Translations under genes and position numbers: made by a program
NCBI GenBank assembly: GCA_028707275.1
Contig: JAQTUP010000008.1
Location: forward strand, 1 to 64,000
From: Gallionella sp.
GTDB lineage: Bacteria > Pseudomonadota > Gammaproteobacteria > Burkholderiales > Gallionellaceae
Reading direction: 5' to 3'
Length of the DNA: 64,000 nucleotides
Shown: one piece after another, positions 7,840 through 16,589 of the stretch
How positions within the stretch are numbered: the first letter of the stretch is position 1
Layout of the letters: the number at the start of each line of letters is the position of its first letter
The notes under the pieces: generated by a model
Told to the model about the DNA's origin: nothing
Seen by the model: the letters and a program-made list of their open reading frames with translations, nothing else
Database searches by the model: none

Positions 7840-8060
7840 GATGCAGGGCTGATCCGTATGGAAAAACTGCCATCCGCCTGTGCACGGGTCTGCCAGGTAT
7901 GGCCCGTACTGCGCAATTCATCGTAGAGCGGATAAGGTTCGCGATGTATCAGCACATGCAGACATGAACCGCTTTCCAGCATTTGCAGCGCCTGCATGAT
8001 CTGCACGAAGGGTTCAGGGGGCGGCAGGCCGCGCACATCCAGCTCAATCATGGCGGTCAA
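7836..8060 (-). CDS. DUF2249 protein
   Basis: A 74-residue protein with the DUF2249 pattern: ELDVRGLPPPEPFVQIMQAL, then a strand-rich end with HREPYPLYDEL. The fold resembles TusA-like sulfur-carrier proteins. The function is unknown, but genes of this family recur with hemerythrin, NnrS and NsrR. It overlaps both neighbours by 4 bp. MIELDV three codons later is an alternative start. A second DUF2249 gene lies on the other strand at 8806. Confidence 0.8.
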   Translation of the reverse strand: MTAMIELDVRGLPPPEPFVQIMQALQMLESGSCLHVLIHREPYPLYDELRSTGHTWQTRAQADGSFSIRISPAS

Positions 8061-8488
8061 ACGGCTTTGAGCCGGTCGATGAGCGCCTCACGCCCCACGG
8101 CCAGGATACGATCTGCGATCGGGTAGAGAATCTGCTCTTCCTTCAGGTTGTGCTGCTGCATCACGATCAGCAATGTTTCAGAAAGACCGCCGTAGCTTTT
8201 TGCATTCCTGGTGACAACGGAGGCTGCCATCTGTTCGATCAACTCGTTGATCTGCGCGTGTTCCATGCGCATCACCTGAACTGGACCTTGCGGGCCGTTG
8301 GCATTCATAATGGCCGGAAACAGCACATCTTCCTCCCGGCGAAAATGCCGCGCCATGTCCTTGCCAAATGCGTTAAAGGCTGATTCTGCCGTAACCCAAT
8401 CCCCTGCATAGACGGCATCTTCGGCCAGAGCGAAGGCTTCGTCGCAGGATTTATGATCGGTGCTCATATAGTCAGCCAGGGTACTCAT
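8057..8488 (-). CDS. Hemerythrin HHE-domain protein
   Basis: A 143-residue protein with the four-helix hemerythrin signature: STDHKSCDEAF, MARHFRREEDVLFPAI, MRMEHAQINELIEQM and MQQHNLKEEQILYPI supply the di-iron ligands. It is the first gene of the reverse-strand operon, with AAGGAAC before the ATG. Members bind O2 or NO, or act in iron-centre repair. It differs from the second hemerythrin of the operon (5666-6190), so the two are not a recent duplication. Confidence 0.9.
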   Translation of the reverse strand: MSTLADYMSTDHKSCDEAFALAEDAVYAGDWVTAESAFNAFGKDMARHFRREEDVLFPAIMNANGPQGPVQVMRMEHAQINELIEQMAASVVTRNAKSYGGLSETLLIVMQQHNLKEEQILYPIADRILAVGREALIDRLKAV

Positions 8489-8556
8489 GTGAAGTTCCTT
8501 ATTCGGGGTGCGGCGTTAAATAACAAGGCTATGTCATCGTTATTTATTGATGTTGC

Positions 8557-8573
8557 GTAACATTATGTGTTAC
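8557..8573. promoter_or_regulatory. Dyad upstream of the hemerythrin operon
   Basis: GTAACA-TTATG-TGTTAC is a perfect 6 bp inverted repeat about 70 bp upstream of the first hemerythrin start. It could be an operator. It overlaps a degenerate copy of the GATGTTAC/GTAACATC palindrome found elsewhere, so it may instead be part of that repeat. Confidence 0.3.
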
Positions 8574-8580
8574 GTGTTAT

Positions 8581-8670
8581 TTGTAGGGTGGAAAAATCGC
8601 AGCGTTTCCACCGAAAAAGCAATGGTTCGCGGTGGATACGCGCTTGCGCTTTATCCACCCTGCCCGAAGT
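8581..8670. repeat. Inverted repeat GTAGGGTGGA...TCCACCCTG
   Basis: TAGGGTGGAAAAATCGCAGC at the left is answered by GCGCTTTATCCACCCTG at the right, with an internal GGTGGATACGCG. This kind of intergenic repeat (GGTGGATAAGCGnnnCGC type) is common in proteobacteria. It fills the middle of the 305 bp divergent gap 8489-8793. Confidence 0.6.
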
Positions 8671-8722
8671 TCAACACACACAGTGACATAGCCAAATAAC
8701 AATTTTTTGTACTATACAATAA

Positions 8723-8745
8723 AACATGTATTATCTGCACATGTT
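8723..8745. promoter_or_regulatory. Candidate NsrR operator
   Basis: AACATGTATTA-T-CTGCACATGTT is an 11-1-11 dyad, the spacing of NsrR operators, whose half-site is close to AAGATGYATTT. It lies 60-80 bp before the DUF2249 start and 22 bp after a possible -35/-10 region (TTGTAC...TAATAAAA-like AT-rich DNA). An nsrR gene is in the operon it would control, giving autoregulation relieved by nitric oxide. The match is by eye only. Confidence 0.5.
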
Positions 8746-8805
8746 AGTTGCGGCAGCCTGTTAAAGTCGCACAACTTTACCATCAACCCACCCATGGAAT
8801 ACGAA

Positions 8806-9066
8806 ATGACACATAATTGCGCCAATACCATCACTTTCGATCTGAGCTACCCGTTCGACGCGCGCGGCGTAGCCAAACGCTTTCGCCATGCGGCCATTTT
8901 TGGCGCGCTCGACGCACTGAATCCGGGAGAAACCATGGCCTTTGTGAATGATCACGACCCGCTGCCCTTGTTAGTCCAGTTAAAACAACGTTATGGCGAT
9001 GGCCTTGAAATTAGCTATGTCAGCCGCGAACCGGGAAATATTTATATCAATTTCAAGCGCATATAA
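8806..9066 (+). CDS. DUF2249 protein
   Basis: An 86-residue protein from MTHNCANTITFDLSYPFDARGV; an ATG four codons earlier (8794) is possible. The DUF2249 signature is visible (DLSYPFDARGV, ALNPGETMAFVNDHDPLPLL, VSREPGNIYINFKRI). The fold is TusA-like. It is the first gene of a forward operon with an HPP protein, NsrR and NnrS, directly downstream of a candidate NsrR operator, so induction by nitric oxide is expected. Confidence 0.75.
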   Translation: MTHNCANTITFDLSYPFDARGVAKRFRHAAIFGALDALNPGETMAFVNDHDPLPLLVQLKQRYGDGLEISYVSREPGNIYINFKRI

Positions 9067-9100
9067 TCACTCAGTCCGCCTTCGAAGAGACTCTTGCCAT

Positions 9101-10030
9101 ATGTCTTTATACAAAAAAATCATCAGTGCGTCGGGCGTCGGGTCGGATGCGACAGGTCACGCGGAAAAGCTGATATCCGCCGCAGGCGGCTTCATCGGCA
9201 TTTCGCTGACCCTGTGGTTGAGCAGTCATTATCTCGGGCTACAAGGCGCGGCTTTGCTGGTGGCGTCCATGGGCGCCTCCGCCGTATTGCTGTTCGCCGT
9301 GCCGCACGGTGCGTTGTCGCAGCCCTGGCCGCTGGTGGGCGGCAACCTCATTTCTGCGATCATCGGTGTCAGCTGCGCGCAGGCGGTTTCCAATATGTTG
9401 ATTGCAGCGCCCCTGGCGGTCGCGTTAGCCATCGCGGCGATGTACTACTTGCGGTGCATTCATCCGCCCGGCGGGGCAACGGCGCTTACGGCGGTAGTCG
9501 GGGGCGCGCAGGTTCATCAGTTGGGTTATCAGTTCGTGTTAACGCCGGTGCTGCTCAACGTTGTCGTCATGCTGATTGCGGCCGTGGCAGTCAACTGGGC
9601 TTTCCCCTGGCGCCGTTATCCGGCAGCCTTCAGAAAACTGCCCGAGAGCGTTGCCAGGCCGCAGTTAGCGCATGCCGACTTTCAATATGCGCTGGCTCAA
9701 ACGGGTTCTTATGTCGACGTCAATGAGGATGATTTGCTCAACATTTACCGGCTGGCGGCCAAACATGCGTGGCAATTGTCCGATCAGCCCGAAAAAATAA
9801 CGGCCGGACTCTGTTACAGCAACGGTGAAACAGGGGATGACTTGTCGGTGCGCAAGGTGGTATCGCTGGGTGAGCCGGGGGCGGAAGTCACTTACAAAAT
9901 AGTAGCGGGAGAGGGGCTGGGCATGATAAAAACCTCCCCGCTGGCCGATTTTTCCGACTGGCAGCGCTATGAAGTGATACTGAAAAATAACGCCTGGCAC
10001 AGGATAAGAAACACCGGTGTCGGCTCCTAG
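9101..10030 (+). CDS. HPP-family integral membrane protein
   Basis: A 309-residue protein starting MSLYKKIISASGVG, chosen over longer frames because the family begins just before its first membrane helix. About four to five transmembrane segments (residues 20-175) contain the hallmark IHPPGGATAL. The C-terminal 110 residues are soluble and hydrophilic (EDDLLNIYRLAAKHAW...), of unknown role. Some plant and cyanobacterial HPP proteins transport nitrite; a nitrite or related role here is inferred from the family and the NO-linked neighbours. Confidence 0.8.
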   Translation: MSLYKKIISASGVGSDATGHAEKLISAAGGFIGISLTLWLSSHYLGLQGAALLVASMGASAVLLFAVPHGALSQPWPLVGGNLISAIIGVSCAQAVSNMLIAAPLAVALAIAAMYYLRCIHPPGGATALTAVVGGAQVHQLGYQFVLTPVLLNVVVMLIAAVAVNWAFPWRRYPAAFRKLPESVARPQLAHADFQYALAQTGSYVDVNEDDLLNIYRLAAKHAWQLSDQPEKITAGLCYSNGETGDDLSVRKVVSLGEPGAEVTYKIVAGEGLGMIKTSPLADFSDWQRYEVILKNNAWHRIRNTGVGS

Positions 10031-10044
10031 GATTGAAAGACGAC

Positions 10045-10548
10045 ATGAAACTGACCCAATATTCCGATCTTGGCTTGCGGCTGCTGATGTATCTGGCGCA
10101 CCGTTATGGCGAATCGGTGACCATACAGGAGGCGAGCGACAGGTTTGCCGTATCCAAGAACCATATGGTGAAAATTTCCCACCAGCTGACCAAATCCGGT
10201 CTGATCGAGAGCCTCAGGGGGCGCAACGGCGGGGTGCGCCTGGCTCGTCCGCCCGAAGCCATTTCCGTAGAGGAGGCGTTACGCGCTACCGAAGATAACT
10301 TCGATCTGGTCGAGTGTTTCGGCGCCAGTCAAAACCGTTGCGTCATCACTGATGGATGTAAATTAGCCGGGGTGCTCGATGCGGCGCTCGCCGCTTTTTT
10401 TGCGGTGCTGAGCAAAACCTCACTGGCCGATCTGGTCAGTAACGGCAATGCTCTCGAACATTTACTGCTGCCCCGGCCACAGGAAATCCAGATTAAATTT
10501 CGCCCGCGTGCGACTATAAAAAACCGGGACGACGAATCCGCCGCATGA
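10045..10548 (+). CDS. nsrR: Rrf2-family nitric-oxide sensing repressor NsrR
   Basis: A 167-residue Rrf2 regulator starting MKLTQYSDLGLRLLMYLA, with winged-helix recognition region (VSKNHMVKISHQLTKSGLIESLRGRNGGVRLA). Three cysteines in ECFGASQNRCVITDGCKL (about residues 93-107) match the iron-sulfur ligand spacing of NsrR rather than IscR. The cluster reacts with nitric oxide and the repressor leaves DNA. An in-frame TTG at 10033 is an unlikely start. It overlaps nnrS by 4 bp. Confidence 0.9.
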   Translation: MKLTQYSDLGLRLLMYLAHRYGESVTIQEASDRFAVSKNHMVKISHQLTKSGLIESLRGRNGGVRLARPPEAISVEEALRATEDNFDLVECFGASQNRCVITDGCKLAGVLDAALAAFFAVLSKTSLADLVSNGNALEHLLLPRPQEIQIKFRPRATIKNRDDESAA

Positions 10549-11699
10549 AACCATACTCGCTCTGGCTGTTAGGTTTTCGCCCGTTTTTTATACTCGCGAT
10601 CTTGTCGGGATTGATTCTGCCTGTTTTGTGGGCGCTGATCTTCTCGGGGGTTATTGCCGCGCCCGCGACCACTTTTTCCGCGATGCAGTGGCATGCGCAC
10701 GAGATGTTTTTTGGTTTCGGCTGGGCCGTCCTTGGCGGTTTTTTGCTCACAGCCAGCAAAAACTGGGTCAAGGTTCGAGGTTATCACGGCATGGCGCTGA
10801 TGTTTCTTGCAGCCGCCTGGTTGTTTGAACGGGCAGGCATGTGGTTCGAGGGGGTTTGGCCCCATTTGCTATTCACAATTTCAAACAAGCTGTTTTTGGG
10901 CGCTATCGTCGCCATGATCGTGTGGACGCTGATTCGCTATCGCCGTGCCGACTTCTACCGCGACAATTACTTTTTCTTGCTGATTCTGCCCTTGTTTTTG
11001 GTCGCCAAGCACCTGCTGCTGAGCGTCGACTATTTCCAGGAAGGCGCCGTCATGGCAGTGGGGCTGTTTCGTATGGCTTTTCTGGTGATGCTGGAGCGCA
11101 CGGTGACGCAGTTCATGAAAGGCGCATTCCAGGTCGAAATACTGAGCAATCCGCTGCTGGACAAGACGATCAAGTTGCTGGGACTCAGTCTGGTGTTCGC
11201 AGGCTTCATGCCGCCCGTTCTTGCCGGCGGCTTAGCCTTGTCGCTCGCGCTGTTGCTGGCGCTGCGCCTGGTTTTCTGGAAACCGCAGCTGGCCATGCAG
11301 CGGCTCGATATTGGCATCATGTATCTGGGGTATCTTGCGATCACCGCACAACTGGTGATTGAATCGATGAGGCTGACGGCGTATCCGCAATGGCCGCTGT
11401 CCTTGTCCATACATGTGTTTACTTTCGGCGCGATAGGGCTGATTATTCCTGCGATGTTGATCAGGATTAGCCGTGGACACACCGGCCGTCAGGTGGTATT
11501 TGACGCGCGCGACAAACTCGTTCTGTGGCTGATGATGGCAGCGTTTGTCTTCCGTCTCATCGCGCCCGCACTCGATTCTGCCGACTATACGCGCTGGATT
11601 TTTCTGGCGGCCGCCTGCTGGTCAGTCAGCTTCGCGCTGCTCGCCTGGCGCTATATTCCCTTTTTGCTGCAACCCAGAATTGATGGCCGCGAACACTGA
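10545..11699 (+). CDS. nnrS: NnrS family haem-copper membrane protein
   Basis: A 384-residue protein with about 12 transmembrane segments. The family signature is clear at the start: LLGFRPFFILAI, then MQWHAHEMFFGFGWAVLGGFLLTASKNW. Conserved histidines in H-A-H-E and later helices (SIHVFTFGAIG) are thought to bind haem and copper. NnrS proteins relieve nitric-oxide damage to central metabolism in other proteobacteria. It is last in the NsrR operon and translationally coupled to nsrR. Confidence 0.9.
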   Translation: MKPYSLWLLGFRPFFILAILSGLILPVLWALIFSGVIAAPATTFSAMQWHAHEMFFGFGWAVLGGFLLTASKNWVKVRGYHGMALMFLAAAWLFERAGMWFEGVWPHLLFTISNKLFLGAIVAMIVWTLIRYRRADFYRDNYFFLLILPLFLVAKHLLLSVDYFQEGAVMAVGLFRMAFLVMLERTVTQFMKGAFQVEILSNPLLDKTIKLLGLSLVFAGFMPPVLAGGLALSLALLLALRLVFWKPQLAMQRLDIGIMYLGYLAITAQLVIESMRLTAYPQWPLSLSIHVFTFGAIGLIIPAMLIRISRGHTGRQVVFDARDKLVLWLMMAAFVFRLIAPALDSADYTRWIFLAAACWSVSFALLAWRYIPFLLQPRIDGREH

Positions 11700-11730
11700 G
11701 TCGCCAGTTGTCCTGCTGGCAGCGCCTTTC

Positions 11731-12483
11731 CTATGGCGAATCGGGGCAGGTCATGAACACGTTGCAAACGCCGCAGATGATTTTTGTCTCGGGCGCGACC
11801 CAGGCTTTGCTGCCGCACTGCGGGCAGGTTAACCGTCCCCGGTTCGCGGCTTTTCGAGGCGCAGGCCTGCAAACTGCGGCCTGGCCTTCGATGTCTGTCG
11901 GCAATTGTTTGATGGGGGGCTCTGAGGCGGGGTATTCGATACCGGCTTCTTTTAACGCCTGCGTCGCGATCTCCTGAGTCTCAGGTTCGGCGGGCAAATG
12001 TCTGTCCAGCCACGGGATGAAGAAGCCGCCTGCCACCAGCGTCTGACAGGACGCCAGAAAAGCGCCGTCTGGCATGATGTGGTGGCTGACCGAACGCCCG
12101 GTTTTCTTGCCGCCGGGCAGCCCCGTGCCCGTTGGCATCAGCCCCAGCGACTCCATCTTTTGCGCCCACTCCTGATTGTGCGCATTGCTGGGCGTGGGCG
12201 TGCCAAAGTGTTCCTGCCACTGGTGGATCATTTCATGCACCAGGGTCGACAATACCGATTCGACAGGGCGCAGGGTAAAAAATCCCGGATGCAAACCGAT
12301 TTCGTCTATCTGTTGGCCGCCGGGGGAGACAAAACGCCCCGCGTGGTAATAGCCATAGACCCGGCTGGCCGAGCGCAGGGTGATCAGGCAATGCGGCAAT
12401 TTACCCTCGAACAGCTCCGCGTTGAAGTGATCGTAGGCGCTCTGGAGCAAGTCATAAAAATGGCGGGTAGGCGTGGTCTGCAT
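11731..12483 (-). CDS. SprT-like zinc metallopeptidase
   Basis: A 250-residue protein with an N-terminal SprT-like domain: FYDLLQSAYDHFNAELFEGKLP, then the zinc-binding HEMIHQWQEHFG (HExxH, about residues 104-108). The C-terminus has a zinc ribbon (CPQCGSKAW...ICGVCNVFM). SprT-type proteases in eukaryotes remove DNA-protein crosslinks; the bacterial role is unproven. The middle region is unlike short SprT proteins and may bind a partner. It converges with nnrS, 31 bp apart. Confidence 0.85.
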   Translation of the reverse strand: MQTTPTRHFYDLLQSAYDHFNAELFEGKLPHCLITLRSASRVYGYYHAGRFVSPGGQQIDEIGLHPGFFTLRPVESVLSTLVHEMIHQWQEHFGTPTPSNAHNQEWAQKMESLGLMPTGTGLPGGKKTGRSVSHHIMPDGAFLASCQTLVAGGFFIPWLDRHLPAEPETQEIATQALKEAGIEYPASEPPIKQLPTDIEGQAAVCRPAPRKAANRGRLTCPQCGSKAWVAPETKIICGVCNVFMTCPDSP

Positions 12484-12663
12484 GGTTGTCCGGGAAAAAA
12501 GATGGCTGTCCGCAGATTATATGGCTGTTCAGACAACGCGCAACCTATATGCCTGATTCTATCCTGTGGCTGATGACTCGCCAGTCTGTCCTGCGCGTCC
12601 GTGACAAGTGGATATATCCTGCCATTCGCTCCTTCGAGAAAATGACGAATCGTTTGAGGCTTG

Positions 12664-14004
12664 TTAAGTTTCGCCGGGTTTTTCGGATTGGGCGTCCACG
12701 AGTGACCAGTATGTTTCAACGGCCTCTTCTTCGGTGGTGCAGACGAAGTCTATGACTGTTTTTTCATTCTGTCCGGAAGAAAGCCATTCGCTCTCAGCTT
12801 CATCGAAAAAAGCGGGCCCATCCCGGTAGCCAAACTCGATGATCCCCCATAAATCGCAGTCTTGCTTGCGAATTGCCGCAATTCCTGTACCGCGTTTGAG
12901 CAAGGAAACCTCGCCGATTTCAGCATAGCGGTCTGCCACCAGCCAGCGCGCCTGTCGGTCTATGATCCCCCAGCCTTGGGCCGTGCGCGCCCGGGCGTAG
13001 TCATCCCAGACCAGGCGCGACAGTTCCAGAAAACGAGGTTCGATCTGCCAGTGATCGTGGACATCAACAAACCCCCAGCGCCCGTTCAGTTTGGCGACCG
13101 CGCGCCCGCCGTGGAATCCGTCAACCTCCTCGAAGCGGGGCGGCAGAACAATCTCGCCGTTTTCATCGAAGCGTCCCATCCCGGTATCGGTTTTGAATGC
13201 CGCCGTTCTCAGATCGCCAGACGCCGTGAAATAGCCGTCCAGCACGTTTTCGTCCTCGAACAGCACGACTCGCTGGCCGCTGGTGTCCAGCCACGCTTCC
13301 CCGGAATTCCAGCCCTTCAGCCCGACACGCGTTCCGGGGCATGACGGCCGCGCGAACAGTTCTTTTTTGATGGCGCGCACCAGGTGAGGCAGCGCCCGGC
13401 GATCCTCAATGATGTATTGCAGCGCAGTCGTGCTGACGAACACTTTCCAGGTGTAATAGTTGGCAAGCTGAGGACTGGCAGCAACAGCCGCGTCTGCTGC
13501 TTCCCGGGTGAAATACAGCCCGTCAACATCGTCCGGACTGCTATCCAGCTTATCCCTTTCGCAGTGCAAAAAGACGCTGAGATGGGCCCAGCGCGCATCG
13601 GCTACCGCTTCCTGCCAGCTCGCGCCATTTATCCGGTTCATGCCAATGCCTGCCAGCGCGGCGCGTACTTCGTCAGGCGCGGCTAGCCAAAGAGGTGTGT
13701 CGTCCTTCAGGCGCTGATGCCAGGTATGGACTTGAACCGGGGCCGGATTATCCGTCGGCGTTTCGGGAATAGAGTGCGCTGGAGGGTTGAGGGCAGGTTC
13801 ATCTGTGACGGCCAGTTCGGGTGAAAAAAACAGCAGCCATATGGCGCAACCTGCCAGTAAGCCGCCGGTGGCCAGCATCATCAGCACACCCCCAATCGGC
13901 CCGCCTTGCCAGGCAAACCAGACACCTTCGAGCAACAGCGCCACGCCCAGCAATCCGAGCATGGACAAATTCACCGTCAGGGCGATTCCTTGGGCGCGAT
14001 TCAT
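12664..14004 (-). CDS. WG-repeat membrane protein of unknown function
   Basis: A 446-residue protein from the ATG at 14002-14004 (GGAAG upstream). Two transmembrane helices lie at about residues 8-30 and 38-60. A DUF4123-like or unknown middle follows, and then WG-type repeats from about residue 240 (GMGRFDENGEIVLPPRFEEV, LNGRWGFVDVHDHWQIEPRF, AQGWGIIDRQARWLVADRYAE). WG repeats form beta-propeller or extended binding surfaces. The C-terminus is acidic. It is divergent from the gene at 14185, which also starts with two membrane helices. Confidence 0.7.
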   Translation of the reverse strand: MNRAQGIALTVNLSMLGLLGVALLLEGVWFAWQGGPIGGVLMMLATGGLLAGCAIWLLFFSPELAVTDEPALNPPAHSIPETPTDNPAPVQVHTWHQRLKDDTPLWLAAPDEVRAALAGIGMNRINGASWQEAVADARWAHLSVFLHCERDKLDSSPDDVDGLYFTREAADAAVAASPQLANYYTWKVFVSTTALQYIIEDRRALPHLVRAIKKELFARPSCPGTRVGLKGWNSGEAWLDTSGQRVVLFEDENVLDGYFTASGDLRTAAFKTDTGMGRFDENGEIVLPPRFEEVDGFHGGRAVAKLNGRWGFVDVHDHWQIEPRFLELSRLVWDDYARARTAQGWGIIDRQARWLVADRYAEIGEVSLLKRGTGIAAIRKQDCDLWGIIEFGYRDGPAFFDEAESEWLSSGQNEKTVIDFVCTTEEEAVETYWSLVDAQSEKPGET

Positions 14005-14184
14005 CAAGGGGCTTCCAAAAATAAACAGAGTTATGGACGATTTTCGCCAGTTGCCGTTGATGCGTTTGCTGGCAGCTTGCGCCGGTCACCGCTCAAAAGT
14101 GTTTCCCGCCACGCATTTTTTAAGGCTCGGAGTGACTTCGAATGAAAAAAGAGCCTAACATTCAGTATTCTCAGTCAGTCTTTT

Positions 14185-14937
14185 ATGAATTTTACTAAAT
14201 TTTTTCATTTCCGCGCCGGGCTGATCGGCGCTGTCGGCATCGCCATGAGTGTTTATAGCGCCTGGCTGTTGTGGCGCGATGCCGAAGAGCTCGTCGTGCG
14301 CGTCGTGTTGTGCGCCCTCATCGTTGGAGGGTTGGTCATGATGTTTGATGCCTGGTTTGGATGGAAAAAGCGGCGAGTAGCAGTTGATGTGCCGATTGCG
14401 CCTGTCGAAGCTGTGCCTGAAACCCGTTCGCGTCAGTCAGAGGTTGTCAGCGAATTCGAGGTCGAAGGCATGCATTTTCTGGTGTTGTGGAAACCGGGTT
14501 TGTGCCTGCTGCGCACCATAGAGAGCTACGGCACGGCAGATGCCAGGCAATACACTGCGTCCGACCTGTTCACGCAACTCTACGACGGCTCGCCCGACTA
14601 TGAACTGGGACGGGATGAGGCGATAGCACAGGCGCCGCTGGTGGCGACCATGCTGGTGCACGAACAGCGAGCTCGGGAGGTGGCCTTTTTGGCGCAACTC
14701 TATGCCTCGCCCGAAATGCAGCGGGACTATCCTGTATACCAGATATGGCAGCAAGAGGCGGGCGGGGTGAGCCGTCCCGTCATCTGGGCCAGCCACAACG
14801 CCGGGCTGTACTGGCGGGTGGACGGGCAATGGCAGGTCGCAGGGGGCGCGCAAAGCCGGATAGAGGCGGAAGCTTGTATCGGTGCGATAAACCTTAAAAA
14901 AGCAGATTCACGCGGAGACGCGGAGAACGCGGAGTAA
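14185..14937 (+). CDS. Hypothetical membrane-anchored protein
   Basis: A 250-residue protein with two N-terminal transmembrane helices (about residues 10-30 and 35-58) and a soluble remainder. I do not recognise the family. The last eleven codons (ADSRGDAENAE) and the stop are formed by a tandem repeat of CGCGGAGA/CGCGGAGAA at about 14909-14936, so the natural C-terminus has probably been replaced by a repeat insertion. Divergent from the WG-repeat gene, possibly with a shared promoter in 14005-14184. Confidence 0.6.
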   Translation: MNFTKFFHFRAGLIGAVGIAMSVYSAWLLWRDAEELVVRVVLCALIVGGLVMMFDAWFGWKKRRVAVDVPIAPVEAVPETRSRQSEVVSEFEVEGMHFLVLWKPGLCLLRTIESYGTADARQYTASDLFTQLYDGSPDYELGRDEAIAQAPLVATMLVHEQRAREVAFLAQLYASPEMQRDYPVYQIWQQEAGGVSRPVIWASHNAGLYWRVDGQWQVAGGAQSRIEAEACIGAINLKKADSRGDAENAE

Positions 14938-15045
14938 AATCAACACATCGTCAGGCAGGCGTGGGTTTCGTGGACAACTGCTGTTTTCAGGATTAACGCC
15001 ACGGACTGCCGGTTACCGCCGGATTTTCGAGGATAATTTGAAGGT

Positions 15046-15261
15046 ATGAACCAAAATTCCAAAGCCTCCCTGTGCTTCGTGCTGTTGCTTCTGGCATCCT
15101 TTGCGTCACAGGCGAGGGAGGAGGTGTTTCCGGTTCCGCTGGTGGCCTGGCCTGAAAAATCCGAACTCAGTCTTGACGAGCTGCGCCGCGATGTTGAACT
15201 GGGTGACGCTGAGGCGATGAAGAATCTGGGCGTTCGCTACCATGTCCGCGCATGGCAGTGA
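15046..15261 (+). CDS. Short exported protein, probable truncated Sel1-repeat protein
   Basis: A 71-residue protein with a signal peptide (MNQNSKASLCFVLLLLASFASQA). The end, ELGDAEAMKNLGVRYH, is the beginning of a Sel1-like (TPR-related) repeat and then stops at TGA (15259-15261), inside the palindrome GCAGTGACATGTCACTGC (about 15254-15271). Full Sel1 proteins have many repeats, so this is likely a gene cut short by an insertion or deletion at the palindrome. AAGGT precedes the ATG. Confidence 0.5.
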   Translation: MNQNSKASLCFVLLLLASFASQAREEVFPVPLVAWPEKSELSLDELRRDVELGDAEAMKNLGVRYHVRAWQ

Positions 15262-15355
15262 CATGTCACTGCACTCCAAAACAGCTCACTGTTTCTTGTT
15301 CATCCCTTGCCGTCCACAACGGTTGGCTGAATAATCCCCCTTTCAGGAGCATGCC

Positions 15356-16564
15356 ATGAAGCATCGCAGGTCAGTTGTCGGAGTCGTTCTTGGGTGCGCG
15401 CTGTCAGGCGCCGCAGCTTTTGCCGAAGAGGGCGCGCCCTCGCCGCTTACCGCTGCCGAGTTGCAGCAGTACCGCGAATTATCCAGGCGGATTCAGGCGG
15501 ATTATGTCGATCCGGTGGACGATAAGCGGCTGTTCAATGCCTGCCTTGTCGGCATGAGCCATCTCGATCCGCATTCCGATTATCTGGATGCCGCAGCCCT
15601 CAAAGCGATGAAGACGGGTTCGGGCATTGCGGGGGTGGGGCTGGAGCTGGGGATAAAAAACAACCGTGCCACGGTGATTTCCGCGATTGAAGACTCACCC
15701 GCCTCAAAGGCGGGCATACGCCGGGGCGACACCCTGTTCAAGATCGACGGCGAACCCGTGGTCGATCTGTCGCTGGTCAAGGTGGTCGATGCATTGCGCG
15801 GCGCAGCGGACAGTAAAGTCCGGCTCACGATATTGCGCGAAGGTTCGCCCGAGCCTGTCAATTTCGAACTGACCCGCAAGGTGATTAAGCTCAGCACGGT
15901 TAAATCAAAAATGCTGGAGCCGGGCTACGCCTACGTCAAAATCAGCGCTTTTTACGACGAGACCATTGAAAAGTTTGTTGCAGCCATGCAGGCGCTGGAC
16001 AAGCCGGGCGAATTGAAAGGGCTGGTGCTGGATCTGCGCAACAATCCGGGCGGGTTGTTCGCCGGCTCAATGGCACTTGCTTCGGTGTTTTTGCCTGACG
16101 GCGCGGAGCTGTTAAATGTCACCGAGCGCCGCTATGGCAAGCCTGTGACCGTTCAGTACAACGACCGAGATTTGCGACGCAGTGATGCCCGGGCGCTGAA
16201 CTCCTATCCTTCAGGAATCAAGCGACTCAAGACAATTCCCCTGGTCGTGCTGGTCAACAACGGCTCGGCGGCGGGGGTGGAAATTGTCGCAGGCGCCTTG
16301 CAGGACTACCGGCGCGCGCTGATTATCGGCACGCCGACTTTCGGCAAGGACTCGATTCAGACTCTGATCCCCCTGGGCGACGAGCCCGAGGAGACGGCGC
16401 TCAAGCTGACCACCGCCCGCTGGCACACGCCGAAAGGGCGTTCGAGTTTCCCGTCAGGCATCGCGCCCGACATTCTGGTCGAAGTCACGGCTTCACCTGA
16501 CGCCGATGATACTGCGCTGGATCGGGCGCTGCGTGCGTTGAAAGAGCAGAATGCGGCGCACTGA
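15356..16564 (+). CDS. S41-family C-terminal processing peptidase (CtpA-like)
   Basis: A 402-residue periplasmic serine protease: signal peptide to about residue 23, a PDZ domain at about 90-170 (GVGLELGIKNN...SKAGIRRGDTLFKIDGEPV), and the S41 domain after it. The catalytic serine is in NNGSAAG (about 303) and the lysine in TFGKDS (about 331). Such proteases trim or degrade proteins by their C-termini in the cell envelope. The N-terminal segment is shorter than in typical CtpA. CAGGAG precedes the ATG. The TPR/AAA pair starts 184 bp downstream. Confidence 0.88.
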   Translation: MKHRRSVVGVVLGCALSGAAAFAEEGAPSPLTAAELQQYRELSRRIQADYVDPVDDKRLFNACLVGMSHLDPHSDYLDAAALKAMKTGSGIAGVGLELGIKNNRATVISAIEDSPASKAGIRRGDTLFKIDGEPVVDLSLVKVVDALRGAADSKVRLTILREGSPEPVNFELTRKVIKLSTVKSKMLEPGYAYVKISAFYDETIEKFVAAMQALDKPGELKGLVLDLRNNPGGLFAGSMALASVFLPDGAELLNVTERRYGKPVTVQYNDRDLRRSDARALNSYPSGIKRLKTIPLVVLVNNGSAAGVEIVAGALQDYRRALIIGTPTFGKDSIQTLIPLGDEPEETALKLTTARWHTPKGRSSFPSGIAPDILVEVTASPDADDTALDRALRALKEQNAAH

Positions 16565-16589
16565 TTTCAAATAATCATTAAAAATCAAA

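Noticed and set aside
8549..8562. FNR/DNR box TTGATGTTGCGTAA upstream of the hemerythrin operon
   Set aside because: Only the left half matches TTGAT-N4-ATCAA; it is better explained as a degenerate copy of the GATGTTAC palindrome.
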